Positions 11,199-22,284 of a stretch of 64,000 nt of DNA are shown here, in pieces. Numbering within the stretch: the first letter of the stretch is position 1; every line of letters starts with the position of its first letter. The position numbers were made by a program, and so were the translations under genes. The notes below the pieces were generated by a model. The model was not told where the DNA came from, did no database searches, and saw nothing but the letters and a program-made list of their open reading frames with translations. The DNA comes from Polynucleobacter sp. 71A-WALBACH (GTDB lineage Bacteria; Pseudomonadota; Gammaproteobacteria; Burkholderiales; Burkholderiaceae), in assembly GCF_018882365.1 (NCBI RefSeq), contig NZ_JACVOP010000004.1:62001-126000 (forward strand), in the 5' to 3' direction.

Positions 11199-11948
11199 AT
11201 GTCAGTAACTATGCGTCAAATGCTGGAAGCCGGTTGCCATTTTGGTCACCAAACCCGTTTCTGGTCCCCAAGAATGGCCCCTTATATTTTCGGCCATCGC
11301 AACAAAATTCACATCATCAACTTAGAAAAAACATTGCCAATGTTTCAGGACGCCCTGAAATTTGCAAAACAAGTTGCTGCTAATCGTGGAACTATCTTAT
11401 TCGTTGGTACAAAGCGTCAATCACGCGAGATCATTGCTGAAGAAGCTGCTCGTGCTGGTATGCCTTACATCGACAGCCGTTGGTTGGGCGGTACGCTCAC
11501 TAACTTTAAAACTGTTAAAGGTTCCCTCAAGCGTTTGAAGGATATGGCAGTTGCTAAAGAAGCTGGCGATTGGGAAAAGCTTTCCAAGAAAGAAGCTTTG
11601 ACTAACGATCGTGATCTCGACAAGTTGCAAAAAGCGCTTGGCGGTATTCAGGATTTGAATGGTGTTCCTGATGCGATTTTCGTAGTGGACGTTGGCTATC
11701 ACAAGATTGCTATCACTGAAGCTATCAAGCTTGGTATTCCTGTTATCGCTGTAGTGGACACCAACCACTCACCAGAAGGTGTTGATTACATCATCCCTGG
11801 TAATGATGACTCAAGCAAAGCTGTTCTTCTCTACGCTCGTGGTATTGCTGATGCAATCCTCGAAGGTAAATCAAACTCCGTTCAAGAAATCCTGACCGCT
11901 GTTAAAGAAGGCGAAGAAGAGTTTGTTGAAGAAGGGAAGGCTGAATAA
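11199..11948 (+). CDS. rpsB: 30S ribosomal protein S2
   Basis: Primary component of the small ribosomal subunit. 249 residues, typical length, with the conserved start [18 protein letters not shown], the [10 protein letters not shown] segment, and the region [14 protein letters not shown]. The C terminus is acidic ([11 protein letters not shown]). The ribosome-binding site AGGAG is at 11189-11193. Its TAA overlaps the tsf ATG by one base (TAATG), so the two are translationally coupled. Confidence 0.99.
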   Translation: MSVTMRQMLEAGCHFGHQTRFWSPRMAPYIFGHRNKIHIINLEKTLPMFQDALKFAKQVAANRGTILFVGTKRQSREIIAEEAARAGMPYIDSRWLGGTLTNFKTVKGSLKRLKDMAVAKEAGDWEKLSKKEALTNDRDLDKLQKALGGIQDLNGVPDAIFVVDVGYHKIAITEAIKLGIPVIAVVDTNHSPEGVDYIIPGNDDSSKAVLLYARGIADAILEGKSNSVQEILTAVKEGEEEFVEEGKAE

Positions 11949-12826
11949 TGGCCGCTATTACCGCTGCAATGGTTGGCGAGTTACGCGCCAAGACCGATGC
12001 TCCGATGATGGAGTGCAAAAAAGCATTGACTGAGGCTGATGGCGATATGGCTCGTGCAGAAGAAATTCTGCGTGTAAAGCTTGGAAGCAAAGCTGGTAAA
12101 GCAGCATCCCGCGTTACTGCTGAAGGTATTGTTGTTTCATTCATCAACGGCACTACTGGCGCCTTGCTTGAGGTGAACTGTGAAACTGACTTCGTTTCTA
12201 AGAACGATGACTTTTTGGCATTCACTGCTGAGTGCGTGAAATTGGTTGCAGAACATAACCCAGCTGATGTTGCTGCGTTACTTGCGTTGCCAATGAATGG
12301 CCAAACTGTAGATGAAGTTCGTAGCGCCTTGATCGGTAAGATCGGCGAGAACATCATGCCGCGTCGCTTCAAGCGTTTCGCCGGTAGCGACAAGTTGGTT
12401 TCTTACCTCCACGGTACTCGTATCGGCGTGATGGTTGAGTTCGAAGGTGATGAGACTGCAGCTAAAGACGTAGCAATGCATATTGCTGCAATGAAGCCAG
12501 TAGCTTTGTCGATGGCTGATGTTCCTGCAGAAGCTATTGCTGTTGAGCGTAGCGTTGCTGTTCAAAAGGCTGCTGAATCTGGTAAGCCACCAGAAATCGT
12601 TGAGAAGATGGTTGAGGGTTCTATTCAGAAGTACCTCAAAGAGGTTTCTTTGTTGAACCAAACTTTCGTTAAAAACGACAAGCAATCAGTTGAGCAAATG
12701 CTCAAGGCTGCAAACACCACAATCAAGGGTTTCACCATGTTTGTTGTGGGTGAGGGCATTGAGAAGCGTCAAGACGACTTTGCGGCTGAAGTTGCTGCTC
12801 AGGTTGCCGCTGCTAAAGGTGCTTAA
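11948..12826 (+). CDS. tsf: Elongation factor Ts
   Basis: EF-Ts exchanges GDP for GTP on EF-Tu. The 292-residue protein has the conserved N-terminal UBA-like region ([15 protein letters not shown]), the EF-Tu-contacting TDFV motif, and two core subdomains. It overlaps rpsB by one base. A hairpin and a strong terminator follow, so rpsB-tsf forms its own unit, with a fresh promoter for pyrH. Confidence 0.99.
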   Translation: MAAITAAMVGELRAKTDAPMMECKKALTEADGDMARAEEILRVKLGSKAGKAASRVTAEGIVVSFINGTTGALLEVNCETDFVSKNDDFLAFTAECVKLVAEHNPADVAALLALPMNGQTVDEVRSALIGKIGENIMPRRFKRFAGSDKLVSYLHGTRIGVMVEFEGDETAAKDVAMHIAAMKPVALSMADVPAEAIAVERSVAVQKAAESGKPPEIVEKMVEGSIQKYLKEVSLLNQTFVKNDKQSVEQMLKAANTTIKGFTMFVVGEGIEKRQDDFAAEVAAQVAAAKGA

Positions 12827-12841
12827 TTAGCTCTAAAACTG

Positions 12842-12855
12842 CTGGGCTTGCCCAG
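12842..12855 (+). other. Small CUUG-tetraloop hairpin downstream of tsf
   Basis: CTGGG-CTTG-CCCAG forms a 5-bp stem with a CUUG tetraloop 15 bases after the tsf stop. There is no T tract, so it is not a terminator by itself; it may stabilise the rpsB-tsf 3' end ahead of the terminator at 12871. Confidence 0.4.
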
Positions 12856-12870
12856 TAAGGCTGTAATACC

Positions 12871-12915
12871 CAAAAGGGCATCGAAACCTCTGTTTCTATG
12901 CCCTTTTGTTTGATC
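12871..12915 (+). terminator. Rho-independent terminator of rpsB-tsf
   Basis: A long stem, CAAAAGGGCAT (12871-12881) with ATGCCCTTTTG (12898-12908), is extended by GAAAC/GTTTC across one mismatch with a CTCT loop, and followed by TTTGAT. The A-rich left arm and T-rich right arm mean it could act in both directions. Confidence 0.85.
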
Positions 12916-12935
12916 TGTGCCAAGCCCTTTATAAT
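12906..12935 (+). promoter_or_regulatory. Probable pyrH promoter
   Basis: TTGTTT (12906-12911) and a perfect TATAAT (12930-12935) are separated by 18 bases, directly downstream of the rpsB-tsf terminator and 80 bases before pyrH. The -35 matches the consensus only in TTG. Placement after a terminator supports a new transcription unit running into the frr-uppS-cdsA genes. Confidence 0.55.
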
Positions 12936-13015
12936 TTGGGCAAGATATTAAAAAGTTCTTAAAGATCAATAAGCTAAGCAAGTAAATTGCTTAGCAAATT
13001 ACGGAAAATAAAACG

Positions 13016-13726
13016 ATGCCAGCCTACAAACGTGTTCTCTTAAAACTCTCTGGTGAAGCCTTAATGGGCGATGATGCTTTCGGCATTAATCCCATCACTA
13101 TTGATTCGATGGTGAAAGAAATTGCCGATGTAGTGAATAGTGGTGTTCAGTTGGCCATCGTGATCGGTGGCGGAAATATTTTCCGAGGTGTAGCGGGTGG
13201 CGCGGCCGGCATGGATCGCGCAACAGCTGACTACATGGGAATGCTCGCAACAATGATGAACTCGCTTGCACTGCAAGACGCCTTGCGTCAAAAAGGGGTA
13301 GAGGCTCGCGTGCAGTCTGCTCTCAGAATGGATCAAGTAGTTGAGCCCTACATTCGCCCACGCGCTATTCGTGCTTTGGGCGAAGGTAAAGTCGTTATCT
13401 TTGCCGCGGGTACCGGCAATCCATTCTTTACGACTGATACTGCAGCCGCCTTGCGTGGCGCGGAGATGGGTGTAGAGATCGTATTGAAGGCAACCAAGGT
13501 AGACGGTATTTACAGTGCAGATCCAATGAAGGATCCCACTGCTACTTTGTATAAAACAATTACTTTTGATGAGGCAATCATCAAAAACTTGCAGGTGATG
13601 GACGCAACTGCTTTTGCATTGTGTCGTGATCGCAAATTACCCATTAAAGTATTTTCGATTCTTAAGCCGGGCGCCTTAATGCGTGTGGTTCAGGGTGAAT
13701 CTGAAGGCACTTTAGTACACGTTTAA
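13016..13726 (+). CDS. pyrH: Uridylate kinase (UMP kinase)
   Basis: Phosphorylates UMP to UDP using ATP, an amino-acid-kinase-fold enzyme acting as a hexamer. 236 residues, normal length. Motifs: KLSGEALMG near the N terminus, [11 protein letters not shown] (phosphate-binding), and the [19 protein letters not shown] segment. It follows the rpsB-tsf terminator and precedes frr by 11 bases, the usual bacterial order. Confidence 0.98.
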   Translation: MPAYKRVLLKLSGEALMGDDAFGINPITIDSMVKEIADVVNSGVQLAIVIGGGNIFRGVAGGAAGMDRATADYMGMLATMMNSLALQDALRQKGVEARVQSALRMDQVVEPYIRPRAIRALGEGKVVIFAAGTGNPFFTTDTAAALRGAEMGVEIVLKATKVDGIYSADPMKDPTATLYKTITFDEAIIKNLQVMDATAFALCRDRKLPIKVFSILKPGALMRVVQGESEGTLVHV

Positions 13727-13737
13727 TAGGAGGCTTG

Positions 13738-14298
13738 ATGTCCGCAGCAGAAATTAAAACTACTACCGATCAAAAGATGCAAAAGTCCCTCGAGACTTTG
13801 AAATCCAATTTGGCAAAGATTCGTTCTGGCCGTGCTAATCCAGGAATTTTGGAGCACATTCAGGTTGATTACTACGGCAATCCCACACCGCTAAGTCAAG
13901 TTGCTAGCTTGGGTTTGGCTGATGCCAGAACTATTAATGTTCAGCCTTTTGAAAAGACCATGGTTGGCGCTATTGAGAAGGCAATTCGTGATTCGGACTT
14001 AGGTTTGAATCCAGCATCTCAGGGTACGGTCATTCGTGTACCTATGCCAGCTTTGACAGAAGAGCGCCGTCGTGATTTGACGAAGGTTGTCAGAAACGAA
14101 GGTGAAGATACAAAGATTGCTGTGCGTAATTTGCGACGTGATGCTAATGAGCACTTAAAGCGTCTCACCAAAGATAAAGAAATTTCTGAGGACGATGAGC
14201 GCCGTGCCACCGATGAAATTCAGAAGATGACTGATCGTGCGGTAGTGGATATTGATAAGATCGTTTCTGAAAAAGAAAAAGAGATCATGACGGTTTAA
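13738..14298 (+). CDS. frr: Ribosome recycling factor
   Basis: Splits post-termination ribosomes together with EF-G. 186 residues, as expected. Conserved segments include [12 protein letters not shown] and the C-terminal helix region [17 protein letters not shown] chose ATG at 13738: AGGAGG (13728-13733) is 4 bases upstream, whereas a TTG at 13735 would almost touch it. Confidence 0.98.
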   Translation: MSAAEIKTTTDQKMQKSLETLKSNLAKIRSGRANPGILEHIQVDYYGNPTPLSQVASLGLADARTINVQPFEKTMVGAIEKAIRDSDLGLNPASQGTVIRVPMPALTEERRRDLTKVVRNEGEDTKIAVRNLRRDANEHLKRLTKDKEISEDDERRATDEIQKMTDRAVVDIDKIVSEKEKEIMTV

Positions 14299-14328
14299 TC
14301 GTCAGATTCATTTCTTATTATTCGCTTT

Positions 14329-15102
14329 ATGACACAGCACACTAGCTCTACCTTGGTCGTTCCAGAGGTTAGCGCCATTCCTCGCCATGTTGCCATCATC
14401 ATGGATGGCAATGGACGCTGGGCTAGTAAGCGTTTCATGCCCCGGGTAGCTGGGCACACAGAGGGATTGGGCGCTGTTCGTAAGATTGTTCAAGAGTGTC
14501 GCCGTTTAGGTGTGGAATACCTCACCGTATTTGCCTTCAGTTCCGAAAATTGGCGCCGTCCACCAGAAGAGGTGGGCTTTTTGATGAAGTTGTTTTTGAA
14601 GTCATTAAAAAGTGAAGTCTCTCGTCTTGCTGAAAATGATATCTCTTTACGCCTCATTGGCGATCTCAGTCGCTTTGATTCTGCGATTCAGGAGATGGTG
14701 CAATTCTCAGAAGAAAAAACTGCTGGCTGTAAGGGGTTAACTTTCACAATCGCTGCTAACTACGGTGGACGTTGGGATATCTTGCAGGCGATGCGTCAAT
14801 GTTTAACTGCGAATCCTGGCTTAAAGCCCGAGCAAGTGTCTGAAGAGTTGTTGCAACCCCATTTATCCATGGCTTATGCGCCAGAGCCAGATTTGTTTAT
14901 TCGTACTGGTGGTGAGCAGCGTGTGAGCAACTTCTTGCTATGGCAATTGGCTTATACCGAACTGTATTTCACAGACACCCTCTGGCCTGATTTTGATGAA
15001 GCCGAACTGCACAAGGCTTTCGACTGGTTTAGCCAGCGCGAGCGTCGTTTTGGGCGCACTAGTGCGCAGCTGGCCTCTGAGCCAATGAGCGACGCAGTCT
15101 AA
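14329..15102 (+). CDS. uppS: Undecaprenyl diphosphate synthase (cis-prenyltransferase)
   Basis: Builds the C55 isoprenoid carrier for peptidoglycan and O-antigen by condensing isopentenyl units onto farnesyl diphosphate. 257 residues. The signature [10 protein letters not shown] contains the catalytic Asp26; further family motifs are [11 protein letters not shown] and [19 protein letters not shown]. It lies 30 bases after frr and 17 before cdsA in the conserved frr-uppS-cdsA-dxr order. Confidence 0.97.
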   Translation: MTQHTSSTLVVPEVSAIPRHVAIIMDGNGRWASKRFMPRVAGHTEGLGAVRKIVQECRRLGVEYLTVFAFSSENWRRPPEEVGFLMKLFLKSLKSEVSRLAENDISLRLIGDLSRFDSAIQEMVQFSEEKTAGCKGLTFTIAANYGGRWDILQAMRQCLTANPGLKPEQVSEELLQPHLSMAYAPEPDLFIRTGGEQRVSNFLLWQLAYTELYFTDTLWPDFDEAELHKAFDWFSQRERRFGRTSAQLASEPMSDAV

Positions 15103-15119
15103 GAGCCTCACATCCCCCT

Positions 15120-15947
15120 ATGCTAAAAACCCGAATCATTACTGCCACTATTTTGATGGCGGTGCTATTGCCCATCTTATTTTTACTGCCGCCGATCTAC
15201 TTGGGTGCTTTTTTTCTAGTCGCATTAGTTGCTGCCGCCTGGGAATGGAGTCGCATGATTGCCCCAGAAGCTAAGAAGGCCGCATGGCTCTATGCTGCTT
15301 TTTGTTTGGCCATTATTTTATTTCTATTGGGTATGCAGGCAATCTCATGGCAGTTCTCTTTGCTCATGATGGCTGTCTTATTTTGGTTTTTCTTAGCGCC
15401 ATTCATTTTGGCGAAGGGTATGAATCTCTCGCTCCAAAAATTCAAACCTTTTTACAGCATTTTGGGCTTGATTATTCTTCCAGCAACTTGGTTCGCTTTG
15501 GTTTTCTTGCGTGAGCTGGGCTTAGTCTTTTTGTTAAGTAGCATGGCCTTAGTTTGGGTTGCTGATATTGGCGCCTATTTTGTTGGTAAAGCTTTTGGTA
15601 AACATAAGTTAGCCGTGAACATTAGCCCAGGAAAATCGATTGAAGGCGCAGTAGGTGGCCTCGTTCTTTGCTATCTCTACGCATTCTTATGTGTAGTGTA
15701 TTTGCCTCTTGGTGATACGCTATTTGGCGCTTGGGCGATCCGCTTTGGTTGGGTGCCAATGTTCTTGGTGGTGACGGTATTGGCGGCTTTCAGCGTCTTT
15801 GGAGATTTGTTTGAGTCTCAATTGAAACGCTTGGCTGGTGTCAAAGACAGTAGCCATTTATTACCTGGCCATGGCGGGGTCCTTGATCGCGTTGACGCAC
15901 TCATTCCAACAATGCCGATTGCCGCATTGCTAGCCGGATTAATTTGA
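15120..15947 (+). CDS. cdsA: Phosphatidate cytidylyltransferase (CDP-diglyceride synthase)
   Basis: Makes CDP-diacylglycerol from phosphatidate and CTP, the precursor of all phospholipids; inner membrane. 275 residues with about seven hydrophobic segments and the C-terminal CDP-alcohol signature around [20 protein letters not shown]. Its TGA overlaps the dxr ATG by one base. Confidence 0.96.
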   Translation: MLKTRIITATILMAVLLPILFLLPPIYLGAFFLVALVAAAWEWSRMIAPEAKKAAWLYAAFCLAIILFLLGMQAISWQFSLLMMAVLFWFFLAPFILAKGMNLSLQKFKPFYSILGLIILPATWFALVFLRELGLVFLLSSMALVWVADIGAYFVGKAFGKHKLAVNISPGKSIEGAVGGLVLCYLYAFLCVVYLPLGDTLFGAWAIRFGWVPMFLVVTVLAAFSVFGDLFESQLKRLAGVKDSSHLLPGHGGVLDRVDALIPTMPIAALLAGLI

Positions 15948-17137
15948 TGTCTCCTAAACAGGTTGCCATCTTAGGGTCTACAGGATCGATTGGTGTCAAT
16001 ACTTTAGACGTGATCCGCGCCCATCCTGAGCGCTTCAAAGTGGTGGCTCTGACTGCCGCAAAACAAATTGAGCGTTTAGCTGAGCAATGTATTGAATTCA
16101 AGCCGGCCATTGCAGTCGTAGCTGATGCCGATGGCGCTGCCCAACTCAGTCACCTATTAGAAGCAAATCAGATAACCACTCAAGTCCTTTATGGGCCTCA
16201 GGCTTTAGTAAGCGCAGTTACTGAGTCTGGCTGCGATACCGTGATGGCGGCGATTGTGGGTGCAGCTGGTCTAGTCCCCGCATTAGCGGCAGCGCAAGCA
16301 GGTAAAAGAGTATTGCTAGCAAATAAAGAAGCTCTGGTGATGTCGGGTAATTTATTTATGCAGGCCATGAAAACAGGTGGCGGTGAATTGCTCCCCATTG
16401 ATAGTGAGCACAACGCCATATTTCAATGCTTGCCGGATCACTTTACAAAAAATCCATCAGAACATTTAGGGGTTGAAGAGCTCTGGTTGACTGCATCCGG
16501 CGGACCATTTAGAGATAGGTCGCTTACAGATTTAGCCAGCATTACTCCTGAGCAGGCCTGCGCACATCCCAATTGGGTAATGGGTCGAAAGATTTCAGTA
16601 GATTCTGCGACGATGATGAATAAAGGCCTGGAAGTGATTGAAGCTTTTTGGCTCTTTGGTTTGCCGCTAGAAAAGATTAAGGTATTAATTCATCCGCAGA
16701 GCGTGGTGCATTCCATGGTGCGCTATCGAGATGGCTCAGTGCTGGCGCAAATGGGGCAACCTGACATGCGTACCCCCATTGCTTATGGACTGGCTTGGCC
16801 TGAGCGTATTGATGCTGGTGTTGCCCCCTTAAATCTGACGCAGTTGACGGGCCTTAGTTTCACAGAGCCGAATTTCTCCCAATTTCCTTGTTTGAGTTTG
16901 GCCTTTGCGGCCGCAAAAGCAGGGGGCACGGCTCCCGCCATATTGAACGCTGCCAACGAAGTTGCGGTTGCGGCTTTCTTGGATGAAGGCTTGCCTTACC
17001 TAACCATTCCTAGCGTAGTAGAGCACTGTCTAAATGCCATGCCTGCGCTTGCTGCGGATTCTCTGGAAATGATTCTTGAGGCAGATATTCTGGCCCGCCA
17101 AACTGCGATCCAATATATTCGCGCCATTAAGAGATAG
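15947..17137 (+). CDS. dxr: 1-deoxy-D-xylulose 5-phosphate reductoisomerase
   Basis: Second step of the MEP isoprenoid pathway, NADPH-dependent conversion of DXP to MEP. 396 residues. NADPH-binding ILGSTGSIG at the N terminus, [10 protein letters not shown], metal and substrate region [12 protein letters not shown], and [10 protein letters not shown] with [13 protein letters not shown] at 15947 overlaps the cdsA stop (TGATG); an upstream TTG at 15944 is less likely. It supplies isoprenoid precursors for the neighbouring uppS. Confidence 0.97.
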   Translation: MSPKQVAILGSTGSIGVNTLDVIRAHPERFKVVALTAAKQIERLAEQCIEFKPAIAVVADADGAAQLSHLLEANQITTQVLYGPQALVSAVTESGCDTVMAAIVGAAGLVPALAAAQAGKRVLLANKEALVMSGNLFMQAMKTGGGELLPIDSEHNAIFQCLPDHFTKNPSEHLGVEELWLTASGGPFRDRSLTDLASITPEQACAHPNWVMGRKISVDSATMMNKGLEVIEAFWLFGLPLEKIKVLIHPQSVVHSMVRYRDGSVLAQMGQPDMRTPIAYGLAWPERIDAGVAPLNLTQLTGLSFTEPNFSQFPCLSLAFAAAKAGGTAPAILNAANEVAVAAFLDEGLPYLTIPSVVEHCLNAMPALAADSLEMILEADILARQTAIQYIRAIKR

Positions 17138-17149
17138 GTTGACTTAACT

Positions 17150-18283
17150 GTGCAGTCTTTAATCACTCTTGCTGCGTTCTTAGTCACGCTAGGCATATTG
17201 GTCAGTTTTCATGAATACGGCCATTTTTTGGCAGCCCGTTTATGCGGTGTCAAAGTGCTTCGTTTTGCCTTGGGATTTGGCAAACCTTTATTTACCTATC
17301 GAGCAAAGAACAGTACCGAGTGGGTCCTAGCCTCTATTCCACTGGGTGGCTATGTCAAATTACTGGATGGCCGTGATAACCAGCAAACCATTCCATTAGA
17401 AGATCGCCCCCAGTCATTCGATGTAAAGCCCTTATGGCAACGTTCATTGATTGTGGCTGCTGGGCCATTTGCCAATTTCCTATTGGCGGTTATTTTGTTT
17501 TCAGTGCTTTATATCTCTGGCGTACCTCAGCTGCCTGCTCGACTTCAGTCTCCGCCCGAGCAATCGATTGCAGCAAAACTGGGAGTGACTGCGGGGGATC
17601 AGGTTATTGGTTGGCAATCCCTGTCATCCGACTACAACGGCACCCCAATTTTTGAAGAGTTTGACCCAGTCCCAAGTTGGAATGCCTTGCGTTGGCTTCT
17701 ATTGGATGCGCTTACTGGAGAGCAGGGTTTTGCTTTGGAGATCCAGGATGTTTCTGGTGGTAGGCAGATCAAATCTTTTCAGCAGGGTGATTTACCCCCA
17801 ATTACACCTGAATCTGACCCATTTCAAGCTTTGGGCCTGCTTCCGCAAGTCAGCCCACCCTCTGAGTGGCAAGAGCTCAAGTTGGGCCCTGTAGATGCCC
17901 TAGGATTTGCCAGTCAGCGGGTATATTTAATTACCAAAGTCTCCATGCGGCTGATGTTGGGTTTATTTACTGGAAAAACAACCCTAAAACAGCTTGGCGG
18001 ACCCTTAAGCATTGCGGATATGGCAGGGAAGTCTGCCCAGGTGGGTTGGCAGCCATTTATTGCCTTTCTAGCCCTCATGAGTATCAGCATTGGCCTCTTG
18101 AATTTGGTGCCTTTACCAATGCTAGATGGGGGTCAGCTCCTGTATGATGCATGGGAGTTGGTTGCTGGAAAGCGAATGTCATTATCTCTGCAGGAAAAGC
18201 TCCAAAAAGTGGGTTTTTTGCTACTGATATCACTTTCCTTGCTGGCCTTGTTTAACGATTTGCAACGCTACCTTTCACCTTGA
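17150..18283 (+). CDS. rseP: RIP metalloprotease RseP (site-2 protease)
   Basis: Inner-membrane zinc protease that cleaves anti-sigma factor RseA in the envelope stress response and clears signal peptides. 377 residues. Zinc motif HEYGH at 21-25 within the first membrane helix, a periplasmic PDZ-containing middle region, and a C-terminal LDGG motif supplying the third zinc ligand. It has a GTG start 13 bases after dxr. The family often has two PDZ domains in E. coli at ~450 residues; the shorter length suggests a reduced PDZ region. Confidence 0.95.
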   Translation: MQSLITLAAFLVTLGILVSFHEYGHFLAARLCGVKVLRFALGFGKPLFTYRAKNSTEWVLASIPLGGYVKLLDGRDNQQTIPLEDRPQSFDVKPLWQRSLIVAAGPFANFLLAVILFSVLYISGVPQLPARLQSPPEQSIAAKLGVTAGDQVIGWQSLSSDYNGTPIFEEFDPVPSWNALRWLLLDALTGEQGFALEIQDVSGGRQIKSFQQGDLPPITPESDPFQALGLLPQVSPPSEWQELKLGPVDALGFASQRVYLITKVSMRLMLGLFTGKTTLKQLGGPLSIADMAGKSAQVGWQPFIAFLALMSISIGLLNLVPLPMLDGGQLLYDAWELVAGKRMSLSLQEKLQKVGFLLLISLSLLALFNDLQRYLSP

Positions 18284-20628
18284 ATTTTCTGATCCCTTCT
18301 TTTCGCTCCGTAACTCGATTTGTTGCTCAAGTCGCCCTTATTCTGGCAGCTGGTTTTTGTATTAATGCGCATGCAGCCGATTCCTTTGTTATCAAAGATA
18401 TCCGCATTGAAGGTTTGCAGCGAGTAGAGCCGGGCACGGTATTTAGCTATCTCCCAGTTCAGGTTGGCGATACTTTCACCGAAGAAAAGAGTGCTGAGGC
18501 TATCAAGGCCTTATATAGCACTGGCTTTTTCCGTGACGTACAGATTCAGGCACAAGGCAACGTTTTGATTGTGATTGTTGAAGAGCGCCCCACCATCTCC
18601 CGTATTGAATTTACCGGAATGAAAGAGTTTGATCAGGAGATCGTTCGAAAATCCTTAAAAGCAGTAGGCGTGGCTGAAGCTCGCTTCTATGACAAGGCCT
18701 TAATTGATAAAGCTGAGCAAGAGCTGAAGCGTCAATATGTTGGTAAGGGTATGTATGCCGCTGAGGTGGTTGCAACTGTTACTCCAGTAGAGCGCAATCA
18801 AGTAGCTATTTATTTCAATATCGATGAAGGTCCTGTAGCCAAGATCCAAGAGATCAATTTCATCGGCAACGACGTCTTCAGTGAGAGCACTCTTAAAAGT
18901 GAGATGCAACTCAAGACAGGTGGTTGGTTATCTTGGTACAGCAAAGACAATCTATATTCCAAACAAAAGCTCACAGCAGACTTAGAGAATATTCGCTCTT
19001 ACTATCTCAATCGTGGTTATCTTGAGTTTGTGATCGAATCTACTCAGGTGTCGATTACTCCAGATAAAAAAGGTATTTACCTCACGATCAGTATTCGTGA
19101 GGGGAATAAATTCACAGTAAAAGATGTTCGCTTAGCTGGTGATTTATTGGGTAAAGAGGCTGAGCTGATTCAGCTTGTGACCCTCAAGCCTGGCGATACC
19201 TTCTCTTCCGCTAAGTTGACTGAAAGCACCAAAGCGATTGCGGAAATTCTAGGCTCGTATGGTTATGCTTTTGCGACCATTAATCCGCAGCCTGATATTC
19301 GTCGTGAATTGAGTGAGGTTGACCTTACTTTAGTGGTGGACCCAGGTCGCCGTGTTTATGTTCGTCAAGTGAACGTGAGCGGTAATGCAAAGACTCGAGA
19401 TATGGTGATTCGCCGTGAGATGCGCCAGTTCGAGAGCTCATGGTTCGATAGTGACAAGATTGATTTATCTAAAAAACGTTTAGGTCGTCTAGGTTATTTC
19501 ACGGAGACTGATATGACTACTCAGGACGTGCCAGGATCCCCGGATCAGGTTGATGTGAACGTGAAGGTAACTGAAAAACCAACTGGTGCAGTTACTCTGG
19601 GTGCGGGCTTCTCGTCAACCGAAAAATTAATTCTCTCTGCCGGTATTAATCAAGAAAATGCCTTTGGTACAGGGACGGCAGTAGGCTTGAATATGTCGCT
19701 TGGTAAAATCAACCAAAGCTTGGCTTTGTCCAACTATGACCCTTACTTTACCGAAGAGGGTATTAGTCGCTATACCGATTTGTACTATCGCTCATCCAAG
19801 CCGTTGTATTACGTCGGTGATCCAGACTATCAAATCAAGTCTGTTGGCTCAAATATCAAATTTGGTGTTCCATATACCGAAGTTGACCGGGTATTTTTTG
19901 GAACAGGTGTTGAGGCCTTCCAAATCCAGTCGAGTATTAATACTCCAGCACCATATCTAACTTATATGCAGAGTTATGGTGTGCCATACCCTGGCTATCC
20001 TGCAACCTTAAATACCTACAACATTCCGTTAACTGTGGGTTGGTCGCGTGACGGTCGTGATAGCGCATTGATCCCTTCCACCGGGTCATTGCAGCAACTG
20101 AGCGGTGAAGTTGGAACGCCAGTTGGTAACATGACCTTCTACCGTATGTTTGGCCAATATCAGAAATATCACTCGTTCTCCAAAGCCAATATCTTGTCTT
20201 TCAATGGCGAGGTTGGCTATAGCCAGGCCTATGGCAACAATCCATTCCCAATTACCAAAAACTACTATGTAGGTGGTATTGGCTCTGTTCGTGGCTATGC
20301 CCCTGGTAGCCTTGGACCTACTTATCTCAATACCTATACGGGTACTTATCAGCCAACTGGCGGGCAATCGAAGATTGTGACGAACTTGGAATATACGGTT
20401 CCAGTCCCTGGATCTGGGATTGATAAAACTCTCCGCGTCTTTGGATTCGTGGATGGCGGTAATGCCTTTGGTACTAATATCAACCTAGTATTACGATATT
20501 CTTATGGCTTGGGTTTATCATGGATATCACCACTGGGTCCTCTAAAATTCAGTTACGGTATTCCGATCAAATCAGTGCCAACGGATAACGTTCAGCGTTT
20601 GCAGTTCCAGGTCGGCACAGCGTTTTAA
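18280..20628 (+). CDS. bamA: Outer membrane protein assembly factor BamA
   Basis: Central component of the BAM complex that folds beta-barrel proteins into the outer membrane. 782 residues: signal peptide ending AHAADS, five POTRA domains (about 35-435) and a 16-strand barrel ending in phenylalanine. The conserved loop-6 VRGY motif (SVRGYAPGS) is present. The start is TTG overlapping the rseP stop by 4 bases (TTGA); the next in-frame candidates would destroy the signal peptide. Coupling to rseP is likely. Confidence 0.97.
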   Translation: MNFLIPSFRSVTRFVAQVALILAAGFCINAHAADSFVIKDIRIEGLQRVEPGTVFSYLPVQVGDTFTEEKSAEAIKALYSTGFFRDVQIQAQGNVLIVIVEERPTISRIEFTGMKEFDQEIVRKSLKAVGVAEARFYDKALIDKAEQELKRQYVGKGMYAAEVVATVTPVERNQVAIYFNIDEGPVAKIQEINFIGNDVFSESTLKSEMQLKTGGWLSWYSKDNLYSKQKLTADLENIRSYYLNRGYLEFVIESTQVSITPDKKGIYLTISIREGNKFTVKDVRLAGDLLGKEAELIQLVTLKPGDTFSSAKLTESTKAIAEILGSYGYAFATINPQPDIRRELSEVDLTLVVDPGRRVYVRQVNVSGNAKTRDMVIRREMRQFESSWFDSDKIDLSKKRLGRLGYFTETDMTTQDVPGSPDQVDVNVKVTEKPTGAVTLGAGFSSTEKLILSAGINQENAFGTGTAVGLNMSLGKINQSLALSNYDPYFTEEGISRYTDLYYRSSKPLYYVGDPDYQIKSVGSNIKFGVPYTEVDRVFFGTGVEAFQIQSSINTPAPYLTYMQSYGVPYPGYPATLNTYNIPLTVGWSRDGRDSALIPSTGSLQQLSGEVGTPVGNMTFYRMFGQYQKYHSFSKANILSFNGEVGYSQAYGNNPFPITKNYYVGGIGSVRGYAPGSLGPTYLNTYTGTYQPTGGQSKIVTNLEYTVPVPGSGIDKTLRVFGFVDGGNAFGTNINLVLRYSYGLGLSWISPLGPLKFSYGIPIKSVPTDNVQRLQFQVGTAF

Positions 20629-20646
20629 TTGTTTAAGGAAAGTTTT

Positions 20647-21174
20647 ATGAAGCTTCGTCAATCTTCCAAATGGATTCAATACGGCTTAATCGCTGTTTCT
20701 TCACTCATTGCTTTGCCACAGGCATTTGCGCAAGAAGCTGGCACTCGGGTGGCAGCGGTGAACGTTGAAAAAGTATTCAACGAATCCAATATGGCTAAAG
20801 CAAGCCAAACTAAATTGCAAAATGAATTCATGAAGCGTCAGAATGAAATTCGTGACAGCGCTCAAAAAATTAAATCTGCTGCTGAAAAGTTAGATCGCGA
20901 TTCAGCGGTAATGTCTGAGGCAGATCGCGTACGTCGTCAACGTGAGTTGTCGGATCAAGATCGCGAACTACAACGCAAACAGCGTGAATATACAGAAGAT
21001 CTCAATCAGCGTAACTTTGAAGAGCGCGCCAAGATTGCTGAAAAAGCCAATCAAGCCCTTAAGCAAATTGCTGACCAGAGAAAAATTGATGTCATTATTC
21101 AAGATCCAGCCTATGCAAATCCAAAGGTTGACGTTACTGATGATGTCATCAAGGCTTTGAATAGTCTCAAGTAA
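20647..21174 (+). CDS. skp: Periplasmic chaperone OmpH/Skp
   Basis: Trimeric periplasmic chaperone that holds unfolded outer-membrane proteins for BAM. 175 residues with a signal peptide ([21 protein letters not shown], cut before QEAG) and a long charged coiled-coil middle forming the tentacles. Start ATG at 20647 is chosen because AAGGAAAG ends 4 bases upstream; a TTG at 20629 adds six residues before the n-region. It lies directly after bamA and before lpxD, the usual order. Confidence 0.95.
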   Translation: MKLRQSSKWIQYGLIAVSSLIALPQAFAQEAGTRVAAVNVEKVFNESNMAKASQTKLQNEFMKRQNEIRDSAQKIKSAAEKLDRDSAVMSEADRVRRQRELSDQDRELQRKQREYTEDLNQRNFEERAKIAEKANQALKQIADQRKIDVIIQDPAYANPKVDVTDDVIKALNSLK

Positions 21175-21179
21175 GTTTT

Positions 21180-22235
21180 ATGCCCACCGCCATCGAGCTG
21201 GCCGAACAGTTTCAAGTAAGCTTGGTGGGGGATGGCTCCCTCGCGCTTCAGGGTCTCGCTCCTCTCGAGCGAGCTCAATCTAGCCAAATCTCCTTTCTTT
21301 CTAATCCGCTGTATCGCCAGCAGGCTAGTGACAGCGCCACTGGCGGTTTGATTGTTAGCCAAGCGGATCTCGATTTTCTTCAGGCAAATCCGAGTGCGCA
21401 TTCGGCGCGGCGTGCGTATTTTGTTTCTAAAAATCCCTACGCAACTTTTGCCAGAATGGCGCAGTACTTTGCCAAGGCTTCAGCACCTGTTTATACACCT
21501 GGAATTCATCCTAGTGCGGCCATTGATCCTTCCGTAACTATTCCTGATTCATGCCATATCGGACCATTTGTGCAAATTGGCCCAGGTGTGAAATTGGGTG
21601 AGCGCGTTACCTTGTTAGGCAATACCTCTGTCGCTAGAAAATCCAATATAGGTAGCGACACCTTGATTTACCCCAACGTTTCTATTTATTCAGAAACGAC
21701 TATTGGTGAGCGTTGCATTATTCACAGTGGCGCAGTGATTGGTGCGGATGGCTTTGGATTTGCCCCTGACTTTTCAGCTACTGGTGGCGAGTGGGTCAAG
21801 ATCCCGCAAACTGGTGCGGTGGTGATTGGGAATGATGTTGAAATTGGTGCGTCAACCACAATCGATCGTGGTGCCATGAGCGACACCATCATCGGTAATG
21901 GAACAAAAATTGATAATCAAGTGCAAATCGCGCATAACGTCGTGGTGGGAAATTGTTGTGTGATTGCCGGTTGCGCGGCGATTTCAGGAAGTACCAAGAT
22001 TGGCAACTTCTGCATCATTGGTGGTGCAGCCAATTTTGCTGGTCATCTGACGATTGCTGACAGAACAACAGTGTCTGGCAACACCTCGATCATTCGTTCT
22101 ATTACTGAATCGGGGCAGCATTACACTGGCGTCTACCCATCTATGCTCCACAGCGCTTGGGAGAAAAATGCCGCGATTCTGCGGGGCCTCGATAAAATAC
22201 GGCAACGCTTACGATTATTAGATAAATCTAAATAA
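21180..22235 (+). CDS. lpxD: UDP-3-O-(3-hydroxyacyl)glucosamine N-acyltransferase LpxD
   Basis: Third step of lipid A synthesis, adding the N-linked acyl chain. 351 residues: N-terminal uridine-binding domain, then a left-handed beta-helix of hexapeptide repeats. The catalytic histidine lies in [12 protein letters not shown]-terminal helical tail ([13 protein letters not shown]) is typical. It lies 5 bases after skp. Confidence 0.97.
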   Translation: MPTAIELAEQFQVSLVGDGSLALQGLAPLERAQSSQISFLSNPLYRQQASDSATGGLIVSQADLDFLQANPSAHSARRAYFVSKNPYATFARMAQYFAKASAPVYTPGIHPSAAIDPSVTIPDSCHIGPFVQIGPGVKLGERVTLLGNTSVARKSNIGSDTLIYPNVSIYSETTIGERCIIHSGAVIGADGFGFAPDFSATGGEWVKIPQTGAVVIGNDVEIGASTTIDRGAMSDTIIGNGTKIDNQVQIAHNVVVGNCCVIAGCAAISGSTKIGNFCIIGGAANFAGHLTIADRTTVSGNTSIIRSITESGQHYTGVYPSMLHSAWEKNAAILRGLDKIRQRLRLLDKSK

Positions 22236-22284
22236 ATCATCACCATATTAAAAAAATTAGAAACTTTATTCAGCAGGTAAATAC

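Noticed and set aside
11902..12393. A 163-codon antisense open frame within tsf
   Set aside because: Opposite highly conserved tsf codons, low-complexity Ser/Ala-rich product, no start signal.
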